A stretch of DNA of 64,000 bases, taken from Alphaproteobacteria bacterium. GTDB taxonomy: Bacteria; Pseudomonadota; Alphaproteobacteria; Rhizobiales; Aestuariivirgaceae. Every line of letters starts with the position of its first letter. Position 1 is the first letter of the stretch. Below are positions 55,007-63,118 of this stretch, one piece after another. The notes under the pieces were generated by a model. The model was not told the origin of the DNA and made no database searches. It saw only the letters and a list, made by a program, of their open reading frames with translations. The stretch spans positions 62,001 to 126,000 of the forward strand of contig JAHEFB010000004.1 of assembly GCA_024640405.1 (NCBI GenBank), read 5' to 3'. The position numbers and the translations under genes are program-made.

Positions 55007-55244
55007 CGTGTTTGCGCGCGCCTGAGAAAGATGTATTCAGTCAACTATATTTAACAAATCTTTAATACAATTGCTAAAAATTGCTTGCGAATTCTTACCT
55101 GTTGTAAGTGATTAGCCGGTAATCTCCCACCAACTGAATACTATATAACAAAGGCGATTTAATTGCTTTGACAGGAACTTATGCAACCCGGCAGACCACA
55201 TCAATTGTGACTTGCCAGGGAACCAAAGTTTGGGAGCGCGTGGC

Positions 55245-55835
55245 ATGATTTTGAATTTTCACCGGAAGCTGAACCGCCTGCGTAAGCGGTTTTGCAAAAA
55301 CCAGCGTGGTGCTGCAGCACTCGAGTTCGCTTTCGTTGGCGGACCGTTCTTTTTCCTGATGATGGGGACTCTGGAAGCGGGAATGACTCTTTTTTCCGAG
55401 CATTCCATTCAACAGGCGACAACATCTGCATCCCGGTTAATCCGCACCGGACAGGCCCAGGATGGTGGTTTTTCTGCCGCTGACTTCAAGCAACGGTTGT
55501 GCGAAAACCTGCCTTCCATGCTGGATTGCGGAAAAGTCTACATAAACGTCGAAGTTCGCACCAATTTTACTGACACACTGGACCGGACAGACGCCTCGAG
55601 TGACGGACAGTTGAACTCGGACGTGACAGAAGGCGCCGCGTTTGAGCCCGGGAATGCCGGAGATATCATTCTCGTCGAAACGTTCTACGAATGGGACTTG
55701 TACACGCCGTTTCTGATGCACCTGCTCGAGGCAAACGGAACTGCTCAGCCCGCACCCCACTGGCTGGCCAATCATGGTGATGATAAACGCCTGGTGCGTG
55801 GTATCGCTGTCTTCCGCAACGAGCCATTCAATTGA
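55245..55835 (+). CDS. tadE: TadE-like pseudopilin
   Basis: About 196 residues with the TadE layout: a basic N-terminus, then NQRGAAALEFAFVGGPFFFLMMGTLEAG, the Tad-type pseudopilin helix with the conserved Glu and the site cut by CpaA. The large periplasmic part follows, with TTSASRLIRTGQAQ. It is a minor pseudopilin. The ATG at 55245 has GGGAG 8 bp upstream. It is followed by a related gene, and together they complete the pilus set on the plus strand. Confidence 0.85.
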   Translation: MILNFHRKLNRLRKRFCKNQRGAAALEFAFVGGPFFFLMMGTLEAGMTLFSEHSIQQATTSASRLIRTGQAQDGGFSAADFKQRLCENLPSMLDCGKVYINVEVRTNFTDTLDRTDASSDGQLNSDVTEGAAFEPGNAGDIILVETFYEWDLYTPFLMHLLEANGTAQPAPHWLANHGDDKRLVRGIAVFRNEPFN

Positions 55836-55887
55836 ACCCCTCGCAAACAGGACACTTATTCGTACCGACGGTCAGGAAACAACTAAA

Positions 55888-56472
55888 ATGAACAATTCAT
55901 CGGCAAAAAATACTATGGAGCCCGTTCGAGGCTTTGCGGGAACACTGGCAGATTTTCTCCGCGAAAAGAACGGTGTAGTGAGCATTGAGTCGGCGCTTGT
56001 GTTTCCCTTCATGGTCATGCTGCTGCTTGGAACCATTGATATTTCCTATTACATGTCTCTGAAGCGGAAAGTCACGGTGGCCGCCAGTGCGGTTGTTGAC
56101 CTGACAACCCAGGAAACCGTGAGCGTTTCTTCAGGCGCGCTGGACAATTACATGGAAGCTGCAGATGCGATCCTGAAACCGTTTTCAGCGACAGAAACCA
56201 AGGTTGAAATTGTCAACTACCGGCGCTCCGGCAGCGATGTCAATTTGGAATGGAGTCACTCACGCGGCAGCTGTGGTGGTACGCCACCAAGTGCCAGCGC
56301 AAGCCAACTCGGCAACCTTACCTCAGAGGATAATGACATCGTCATGGCCCGGGTATGCCTGAATTTCCAGCCGATTGTCGGCTACATAGCCGGAATAGGT
56401 GCGTGGCAGGTGGAAGAAACAGTCAAACAGCGTCCGCGCAATGGACTGACCCTGGACTGCAATAACTGCTGA
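55888..56472 (+). CDS. TadE/TadF-like pseudopilin
   Basis: About 194 residues. The pseudopilin segment is NGVVSIESALVFPFMVMLLLGTIDISYYMS, with Glu after a leader, as in TadF/TadE proteins. A periplasmic part rich in Ser and polar residues follows (VTVAASAVVDLTTQETVSV). The start is ATG 55888 (MNNSSAKNT), preceded by AGGAA; a start at 55774 would overlap tadE. It probably heads or caps the pilus with TadE. A strong terminator follows. Confidence 0.82.
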   Translation: MNNSSAKNTMEPVRGFAGTLADFLREKNGVVSIESALVFPFMVMLLLGTIDISYYMSLKRKVTVAASAVVDLTTQETVSVSSGALDNYMEAADAILKPFSATETKVEIVNYRRSGSDVNLEWSHSRGSCGGTPPSASASQLGNLTSEDNDIVMARVCLNFQPIVGYIAGIGAWQVEETVKQRPRNGLTLDCNNC

Positions 56473-56513
56473 ACCCTGTTTCCCGGCGCGTGCCGGTTTC
56501 GCGAGTTGCCCTC

Positions 56514-56550
56514 AGGCCCTTGGAACACGTTCCCAAGGGCCTTTACTTTT
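56514..56550 (+). terminator. Terminator of the plus-strand pilus genes
   Basis: AGGCCCTTGG pairs perfectly with CCAAGGGCCT around a 9-nt loop, followed by TTTACTTTT. Confidence 0.9.
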
Positions 56551-56586
56551 GCCCGCCAACTCTTCAAACCATCAGCGATTGAATGA

Positions 56587-57939
56587 TTGTGTTGCCAGCT
56601 CCCGGATGTATGGAAGCTGCATCAAAACGGTTTTGAAACAAACGTGGCGTCCGTCTCACCCAGACCATCAGCACCATCCGCTGCACCTGCCAGTCTTCCG
56701 TTGGCGGTTACGGTATGGTCGCTGAGTGCAATTGCTTTCGGTTATGCGTTTTTTCAGCGCGTGGCGCCCAGCGTCATGGTGCCTGATCTGATGGCCGAAT
56801 TCGCGGTCTCAGGTGCGGTACTGGGACAACTTTCAGCCCTGTACTTCTACCCTTATGCGGTGATGCAATTGCCGATTGGAGCCTTGCTAGACCGGTATGG
56901 TGCAAGGCTCATGCTCACAATCGCACTGTTGCTGGCCGCCGCCGGCAGCGTTGTCTTCGGAACGGCAAACTCAGTAAATACTGCCTATGTCGGGCGATTC
57001 ATGGTGGGCGCCGGATCAGCTGTCGGATTTATTGCCAGCATGGCGCTTGCCGCCAAATGGTTTCATGCAAGGCATTTTGCACTGCTGACAGGCCTTGCAA
57101 TGTTCTTCGCCATGGTGTGCGGCATTGCCGGGCAAGCACCACTGGCTTTCGCTGTAGAAGCATTTGGATGGCGCCAGACAATGGTCTGGGCAGGAATGTT
57201 TGCCGTTACCCTGGCGGGACTGACAGCCTTGATTGTCCGAAATTCCCCGACGCCAGATACCGCGAGTCATGCCAGCGACAACCGCTGGGCAGAAATCTGG
57301 TCCGGTTTCAGAGAAACCATGGCCCGCAACGAAATCTGGCGGGTGGCAATTGTTGCCATGAGCATGTCTGGCCCGATGCTGGCCCTTGGAGGGCTGTGGG
57401 GTGTGCCGTTTCTCGCAAGTGCGTATGAACTGGACCGGCCAGCAAGTGCGTTCTACACGTCGTTCTCGTTGCTGGGCTGGGCGATCGGCGCACCGTTCTT
57501 CGGCTGGCTGTCTGACAGAATTGGCAGCAGAAAACTGCCCCTGGTGTTCGGAACAGGCCTCAATGCAGGGCTCATCGCAATCATAGCCTTCATGCCCGGA
57601 TTGACCCTTACATTGATGGCCGCAGTATTTTTTCTGTCCGGGTTTACCGGCGGGTGCATGGTCATTTCATTTGCGCTGGGGCGCGAAGTGTCGGCAAAGC
57701 GGTTACACGGCAGCGTTTCCGGACTGATCAATGGCATGACGGTTGGTGCAGGCGCGGTTTTGCAACCGATCATCGGCTGGCTGCTGGATTTGCGCTGGGA
57801 CGGGACGATGCTGGCGGGCGCCAGGGTTTACCAGACAGGCGATTACAGGTTCGCCTTTTTGTGTTTTGTCGCCTGGGCAGGCGCTGGCTTTGTTGTCTCA
57901 CTCACCTTGCGGGAAACGAATTGCAGGCAAATGGTCTGA
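56587..57939 (+). CDS. Major facilitator superfamily transporter
   Basis: A 450-residue MFS protein with about twelve membrane helices. The classic loop between helices 2 and 3 is GALLDRYGARLMLT, its echo between 8 and 9 is GWLSDRIGSRKLPL, and the central loop is short. The start is uncertain: a GTG at 56644 would remove a 19-residue leader that has no family counterpart. The substrate is not identifiable. The gene is monocistronic, with no obvious regulator beside it. Confidence 0.85.
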   Translation: MCCQLPDVWKLHQNGFETNVASVSPRPSAPSAAPASLPLAVTVWSLSAIAFGYAFFQRVAPSVMVPDLMAEFAVSGAVLGQLSALYFYPYAVMQLPIGALLDRYGARLMLTIALLLAAAGSVVFGTANSVNTAYVGRFMVGAGSAVGFIASMALAAKWFHARHFALLTGLAMFFAMVCGIAGQAPLAFAVEAFGWRQTMVWAGMFAVTLAGLTALIVRNSPTPDTASHASDNRWAEIWSGFRETMARNEIWRVAIVAMSMSGPMLALGGLWGVPFLASAYELDRPASAFYTSFSLLGWAIGAPFFGWLSDRIGSRKLPLVFGTGLNAGLIAIIAFMPGLTLTLMAAVFFLSGFTGGCMVISFALGREVSAKRLHGSVSGLINGMTVGAGAVLQPIIGWLLDLRWDGTMLAGARVYQTGDYRFAFLCFVAWAGAGFVVSLTLRETNCRQMV

Positions 57940-58008
57940 AACCGGCTGTGACTTGCCAGAGAACACGCAAAAACCATACAAGCGATCTTGTCCAATGCGT
58001 GAACGGCT

Positions 58009-58449
58009 CTAATTCGGCTTCCAGGGCTTTATGGGCAAACCACGCCGCAACCACCCGGGGCCGGCACTTGATCCGATCATACCCTCGGATACGTCAATCA
58101 CGTTGGTGAAACCCGCAGTGGCCAATATGCGCTGCAGGTGCGCGCTGCGCCCGCCTGTCGCGCAAATAAGGGCAACGGCACCGGTTCGATTACCCCCCAG
58201 CGCGGTGGCGAGATTCCTGACAAACCCCGCCTCGTGCATGGATATTGCAACTGCCGGTTCCGCCAGCCCGGTCCGCTTCCACTCTCCACGCGTGCGAATA
58301 TCCACCAGAACGATTTCGCCGTTTGCCGCAGCGGCCAATGCATCAGGAGCCGATATTTTGCTCGACGAGGCAATCACCTCCGGCGCGGCAGTGATGGCAA
58401 GCAGGGCTGAAACCCCAAGTACAACTGTATGTCGGCGGGTCAAATTCAT
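58009..58449 (-). CDS. Exported rhodanese-like protein
   Basis: A 146-residue single rhodanese domain. The N-terminus has a TRRHTVVLGVSALLAITAAP export segment (twin-arginine-like), and the active-site loop is ICATGGRSAHL with Cys in the expected place. It could carry persulfide or transfer sulfur in the periplasm. The domain start VLVDIRTRGEWKRTG is typical. It stands alone, convergent with the MFS gene. Confidence 0.85.
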   Translation of the reverse strand: MNLTRRHTVVLGVSALLAITAAPEVIASSSKISAPDALAAAANGEIVLVDIRTRGEWKRTGLAEPAVAISMHEAGFVRNLATALGGNRTGAVALICATGGRSAHLQRILATAGFTNVIDVSEGMIGSSAGPGWLRRGLPIKPWKPN

Positions 58450-58582
58450 GCTCTTTTTATTGCCACTCCTTAGTCATTACAGCAAATCAAAGCTCCGCGA
58501 GCAGTGTTGAGTCCGCTGCCACATTTTTCTCCAACCCCAGCCATTTTGACACGTCATTGTCATGCAAGGTGGATAGGCATTC

Positions 58583-58625
58583 CTAGAGCGGCATGGGTTC
58601 TCTTGAACCCATAAAGTTGCTCTAG
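58583..58625. repeat. Palindromic repeat, first half of a composite element
   Basis: CTAGAGC (58583-58589) and GCTCTAG (58619-58625) are inverted. Between them ATGGGTTC-TCTT-GAACCCAT forms a perfect inner hairpin. This resembles short palindromic intergenic repeats common in Rhizobiales genomes, from memory. It lies in the 364-bp gap 58450-58813, which shows no supported gene. Confidence 0.65.
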
Positions 58626-58637
58626 AATTTTGGAATC

Positions 58638-58685
58638 GATCAGTTTTATGACTTCTGATCAATTCAATCAAAAGTCATACTGATC
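58638..58685. repeat. Palindromic repeat, second half of the composite element
   Basis: GATCAG (58638-58643) and CTGATC (58680-58685), with inner ATGACTT / AAGTCAT, form a second hairpin 12 bp after the first. Confidence 0.6.
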
Positions 58686-58813
58686 TTGTGCAAGGAAGGC
58701 GTCAGTAGAGTAAAACCCACAAGAAATCTGTTTCCTGCACCTAACTGCAAGGACTCCCGTGCCGGGAAATACCCGCCAATTCCCACCCCCGCTCCTGGCA
58801 CGGGACCTCGTTT

Positions 58814-59995
58814 TCACACAGATGCCTTGATCAGGCTATCCATTCTGGCGAGGGCTTCTTCGATCTCATCGAGGCCGGCTGCGTAGGACAACCGCAGATA
58901 ACCCTTGCCATTGTTGCCGAAGCTATCACCCGGTATCAGCGCCACGTTGGCCTCCATCAGCAGGCGATCTGCAAGCTGTTTTGAGGCAATCCCCGTGCCG
59001 CCAATGTTTGGGAAAGCATAAAACGCTCCGCCAGGCACCCGGCAGGTAACGCCCGGCATGTTGTTGAGACCGTCAACCACGACATCGCGACGTTGGGCAA
59101 ATGTGGCACGCATCCGGTCGATTTCGTCCATTGGACCGGTGATGGCGGCAAGGCCCGCAACCTGGGCGGCAACATTGACGCATGAGTGATCAACAGTAAT
59201 CAAGCCACGCACTGCATTGACCAGTTGCATGGGCCAGATGCCATATCCCAACCGCCATCCCGTCATGGCAAATGTCTTTGACCAGCCATCGAGCAGGATT
59301 ACCCTGTCCGCCAGTGCCGGGTATTGCAGCAGTGACCGGAAACCGGCCCCTTCAAACACAAGATGCGAATAAATCTCGTCCGACAGGATTGCTACCTGAG
59401 GATGGGCCTGCAGGCCCTGCGCCAGTTTGGCCAGTTCAGCCTCATCCACCACTCCACCGGTTGGATTGGCCGGAGAATTGATAATGATCAGGCGTGTCGC
59501 CTCAGTAATCTGAGACAGAACCTCATCGGCATCGAAGCCGAAATTGCGGTCCTCGCGAATGGCATAGGCAACCGGTTTCGCTGCGGCCGCCTTGACGGCT
59601 TCCCGATATGGCGGGAAACCCGGATCAGGATACAGGATTTCGGTGCCGGGCCCGCCAAACACCAAACAGGCGAAGAAAATGGTCACTTTACCGCCGGGTA
59701 CGATCACCACCTGGTCAGCAGCCACCGGCACGTCATACCGGGACGCCACGCTGTGCGCGACGGCTTCGCGCAAGGCTGGCATGCCGACCGGTGAGGTATA
59801 TCCGTGCGGGCCATCCCGGACCGCCCTGAGTCCTGCCTCCAACACGTGGGCAGGCGGTGCGAAATCAGGCTGGCCGATGCCAAGATTGATGACCGGACGC
59901 CCTTCGGCCTTCAGTTTCAAGGCCTTGTCAAGAACGAAGAAGGCCCCCTCTTCTTCAAGCCTCGAGACCGCGGGATTCAATTTGAGACTGCTCAT
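58814..59995 (-). CDS. Class I/II pyridoxal-phosphate aminotransferase
   Basis: A 393-residue aminotransferase of the aspartate-aminotransferase fold. The cofactor lysine is in DGWSKTFAMTGWRLGY. Other landmarks are LGIGQPDFAPP, GPHGYTSPVG, IINSPANPTGGV and LSDEIYSHL. It transfers an amino group from an amino acid to a keto acid; the substrate is not resolved. The start overlaps the EamA gene's stop by 4 bp, so it is cotranscribed with a putative exporter. Confidence 0.9.
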   Translation of the reverse strand: MSSLKLNPAVSRLEEEGAFFVLDKALKLKAEGRPVINLGIGQPDFAPPAHVLEAGLRAVRDGPHGYTSPVGMPALREAVAHSVASRYDVPVAADQVVIVPGGKVTIFFACLVFGGPGTEILYPDPGFPPYREAVKAAAAKPVAYAIREDRNFGFDADEVLSQITEATRLIIINSPANPTGGVVDEAELAKLAQGLQAHPQVAILSDEIYSHLVFEGAGFRSLLQYPALADRVILLDGWSKTFAMTGWRLGYGIWPMQLVNAVRGLITVDHSCVNVAAQVAGLAAITGPMDEIDRMRATFAQRRDVVVDGLNNMPGVTCRVPGGAFYAFPNIGGTGIASKQLADRLLMEANVALIPGDSFGNNGKGYLRLSYAAGLDEIEEALARMDSLIKASV

Positions 59996-60930
59996 TGCTG
60001 GACCTGATCCATGTCACGATTGTTTGTTGTTTTGCGTTTGACTGCCTGTTCGCGATAATAGACATACAAGCCGCTGGAAACCACAATGGCGGCGCCAATC
60101 AGTGTATGAATATCCGGCACATCTCCAAACACGACAAAACCGACAATTATCATCCAGATTATCTGTGTATAGATAAACGGGGCCAGCGTCGGAGCAGGTG
60201 CCAGTGTGTGTGCCCTGATCAACAGGTGATGACCGACGCCGCCCGCAAACCCCATCAGCAACATCAGCCCGACCAGACCCCAGGCAGGTACATGCCAATT
60301 GACGATGCCCAGCGGCATGGCCAGGGCGGTGCCGACTATTGACGGCAGCAACAAAGAGACAAGTGCCGGATCACGCCCACCGATTTTGCGGGTGATGATC
60401 TGGTACAGTGCCGTGATGACGGCAACGGTTACAGACAACAACATCGCCCAGTGAAATCCGTCAGCACCAGGCCGAATGATCAGCAACACACCGAGAAAAC
60501 CCACAATTACCGCTGCCCAACGGCGTGGACCAATGCGTTCGCCAAGCAAAAATGGCGACAATGCACACACCCACAACGGATTGGAAAAGAAGATTGCCGA
60601 GGTCTGGTCGAGGCGCAAATACTGTAGTGCCAGGAAATTCATCAGGGTCGAGGAGAACAGCAACACGCCGCGCAGGATCTGCAACGAACGATGATCTGAT
60701 TTCAGGGTCAACGCGCCGGTCCACCACATCAGGCCGACGACGTAAAGGAGCGACAAACCATAGCGGGCAAAAACCACCATCATGGGTGGAACGGAGCCAA
60801 TCAGGAACTTGGCGCACCCGTCAATGATCGTGAACGTGGCAATGGCACCTACCATCAGCAATATGCCGGTTGTGGTGCTTTCGGCATTGTGGGGGTGTGG
60901 TGAGCGGGCACTGCCGGGAATTGCCATCAT
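59992..60930 (-). CDS. EamA/DMT family transporter
   Basis: A 312-residue drug/metabolite transporter with about ten membrane helices in two EamA repeats (ILLMVGAIATFTIIDGCAKFLIG in the first; AMLLSVTVAVITALYQIITRKIGG opening the second). The motif LALQYLRLDQTSAIFFSNPLWV at the end of the first half is family-typical. Its 4-bp overlap with the aminotransferase suggests export or uptake of an amino acid or related metabolite. Start could be 60930 or 60927. Confidence 0.9.
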   Translation of the reverse strand: MMAIPGSARSPHPHNAESTTTGILLMVGAIATFTIIDGCAKFLIGSVPPMMVVFARYGLSLLYVVGLMWWTGALTLKSDHRSLQILRGVLLFSSTLMNFLALQYLRLDQTSAIFFSNPLWVCALSPFLLGERIGPRRWAAVIVGFLGVLLIIRPGADGFHWAMLLSVTVAVITALYQIITRKIGGRDPALVSLLLPSIVGTALAMPLGIVNWHVPAWGLVGLMLLMGFAGGVGHHLLIRAHTLAPAPTLAPFIYTQIIWMIIVGFVVFGDVPDIHTLIGAAIVVSSGLYVYYREQAVKRKTTNNRDMDQVQQ

Positions 60931-61093
60931 TCAGATCCTGTCACTAACAATTCCCCCGGGCGCAGGAAATGCACCAAATCTAGAATGTGGCGTAACTCGA
61001 AGACGCAGCCTCGTCCAGATATGTTTCCAGCTTCCGGATTTGACATGCCAGGCTTTTTGCGATGTGACAGCATGACAGCAAAAGGAAACGCCG

Positions 61094-62260
61094 ATGCCGT
61101 TCACAATACAAAGCGATAACTGCAGGATCTTCTATCGGGCCGAGGGACCGGTTGATGCACCTGCCATTGTTTTTTCCAACTCTTTGGGATGCGACCACCT
61201 GATGTGGCAATCCCAGGCTGACGCATTGAAACATCGCTTTCGCGTGGTGCGCTATGATCAACGCGGCCATGGCGCTTCCGATGTGCCGGACGGCATGTAC
61301 CCGCTGGACCGGCTGGGGGCAGATGTAATAGGCATTGCCGATCATCTCGGCCTGGACAAGTTTCATTTCTGCGGCCTGTCGATGGGCGGACTGACCGGGC
61401 AATGGCTGGGCGTTAACCATGGTGACCGGCTGTTGACGCTGACACTGGCTGATACTTCGCCGCACTTCCGGCCTCCGGAAATGTGGGATCAGCGCATGGA
61501 CATGATCCGTGAAGGCGGCATGGCGGCCATTTCCGACATGGTTTTGGGGCGGTTCTTTACCCAGAGTTTCCATGACAGCGATCCCGGGACGATCGGTGAT
61601 TTCCGCAACGTACTGGAACAGACCGACCCGCAAGGTTATCTCGGTTGTTCAGCCATGTTGAAACAAGCCGATGTTCAGGACGAACTGAAAAAAATCACCA
61701 CCCCAACATTGATCATTACCGGACGCCATGATCAGTCCACACCGCCGGAGCGCGGTGAATTGATCGCCACTGAAATCAACGGTGCCATGCATGTTGTAGT
61801 AGATGCAGCCCATGTCTCCAATGTTGAGAGACCGGAGGACTTCACGCGAATTCTGGCCGGTTTCCTGAACAGCGACACATTGCCTGCCGACGAAAGATTC
61901 GCAGCCGGAATGAAGCGGCGAAGAGCGGTACTGGGCGACGACTGGGTTGATAACTCGATTCGGAACCGAACCGAGTTCAACGCCGAATTCCAGGACATGA
62001 TCACCCGTGGCGCATGGGGTGATATCTGGACCCGGCCGGGGCTGGATGAAACCACTCGCCGCATGCTCGTGCTGGCAATTTGCGCCTCACTGTCGCGGTG
62101 GGATGAATTTGACCTGCACCTGACTGCGGCACTCAAGGCAGACGTGCCAACAGACACCATCAGGGAAGTGCTGATGCAGACAGCGATCTATGCGGGCGTG
62201 CCGGCCGCCAATACCGCTTTTGCACGGGCCGGAAAACTGTTAACTTCCCGGAACAAATGA
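61094..62260 (+). CDS. pcaL: PcaD-PcaC fusion: 3-oxoadipate enol-lactonase / 4-carboxymuconolactone decarboxylase
   Basis: A 388-residue two-domain protein. Residues about 1-258 form an alpha/beta hydrolase like PcaD (nucleophile in FCGLSMGGLTGQ, late His in DAAHVSNVERPEDF). Residues about 270-388 form a carboxymuconolactone decarboxylase domain like PcaC (RRAVLGDDWVDNS, FDLHLTAALKADVPTDTIREVLMQTAIYAGVPAAN). Together they would take 4-carboxymuconolactone to 3-oxoadipate in protocatechuate catabolism. None of the other pca genes are nearby. A similar fusion (PcaL) is known in some bacteria. Confidence 0.88.
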   Translation: MPFTIQSDNCRIFYRAEGPVDAPAIVFSNSLGCDHLMWQSQADALKHRFRVVRYDQRGHGASDVPDGMYPLDRLGADVIGIADHLGLDKFHFCGLSMGGLTGQWLGVNHGDRLLTLTLADTSPHFRPPEMWDQRMDMIREGGMAAISDMVLGRFFTQSFHDSDPGTIGDFRNVLEQTDPQGYLGCSAMLKQADVQDELKKITTPTLIITGRHDQSTPPERGELIATEINGAMHVVVDAAHVSNVERPEDFTRILAGFLNSDTLPADERFAAGMKRRRAVLGDDWVDNSIRNRTEFNAEFQDMITRGAWGDIWTRPGLDETTRRMLVLAICASLSRWDEFDLHLTAALKADVPTDTIREVLMQTAIYAGVPAANTAFARAGKLLTSRNK

Positions 62261-62265
62261 GTTTC

Positions 62266-63087
62266 TCAATGACCCTGCTGGCTTTGATAACTGGCAACAA
62301 ACATCTCCGAAGTTTGCGGTATGATGAGATCACCATTGCGCATGAAGCCAGCGCATTCAGACAATATGTGGTTGACCACCTCGGTCAGGGTATGGGGACC
62401 TTTTGCCTCAACCATAGGACGCAATGGACTGCCGAGGATATCTTCCCTAATGCCATTGCTAGCGTCTGCTATAACGCGTTCGATAGTTACCTTTTCTGTC
62501 ACCACGTTCCCTAGTCCAACGCGCTTCAACATGCTTGGCAATACACGTGCTGCAGGAAAAGAAAATGGCGCCAGCGCCTTTTCCGCCGCCTTGGGGCTGA
62601 CGAATTTTTCCATGGCGGCTGACTGGGCTAGAAAATAGGCATTTGGCGAAGCCCAAACCGTCAGGACCAATTTGCCGCCCGTTGCCAGGATCCGGCACAT
62701 TTCCTCCAATGCACCTGCGACATCCGGAAAATATTGTACGCCTTGCTGGCAAAAAACATAGTCGAACTCGCTTGGTGGAACAGGAATGTCGGTCACATCG
62801 CAGACATGCCAGTCGAAGCAACCGGGCAAGTCACCGGCCATGCTCCTCGCCTTGGCGATCATCATGTCATTCAAGTCAATACCGGTAATTGCGACAGACG
62901 GACCGAAGCGCCTGCGAATGATTCGTGCCATGATACCGGTGCCGCAAGCGACATCGAGGCATCGCTCGTTCCGATCAATCGCAAACTTTGCCAGCGTTGC
63001 TTCCGCCAATGGCGCAAAGATCGAAGTCACCTTCTCTGCTTCGTAAGCATCTACCGCGTCTTCCGTCAATCTGTAAGCGTTGTTCAT
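62266..63087 (-). CDS. Class I SAM-dependent methyltransferase
   Basis: About 273 residues with the Rossmann-type methyltransferase motifs: CLDVACGTGIMARII (motif I), ITGIDLNDMMIAKARSM (acidic loop), FDYVFCQQGVQYFPD (motif IV) and LATGGKLVLTVWASP. It resembles UbiE-like and small-molecule methyltransferases. The ATG at 63087 is preferred to a GTG at 63099 because AAAGG lies about 12 bp upstream. It converges on the PcaL-type gene with a 5-bp gap, so it has no clear operon partner. Confidence 0.88.
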   Translation of the reverse strand: MNNAYRLTEDAVDAYEAEKVTSIFAPLAEATLAKFAIDRNERCLDVACGTGIMARIIRRRFGPSVAITGIDLNDMMIAKARSMAGDLPGCFDWHVCDVTDIPVPPSEFDYVFCQQGVQYFPDVAGALEEMCRILATGGKLVLTVWASPNAYFLAQSAAMEKFVSPKAAEKALAPFSFPAARVLPSMLKRVGLGNVVTEKVTIERVIADASNGIREDILGSPLRPMVEAKGPHTLTEVVNHILSECAGFMRNGDLIIPQTSEMFVASYQSQQGH

Positions 63088-63118
63088 ACAAACTCGCACC
63101 TTTCATCAACCGGCGGCT

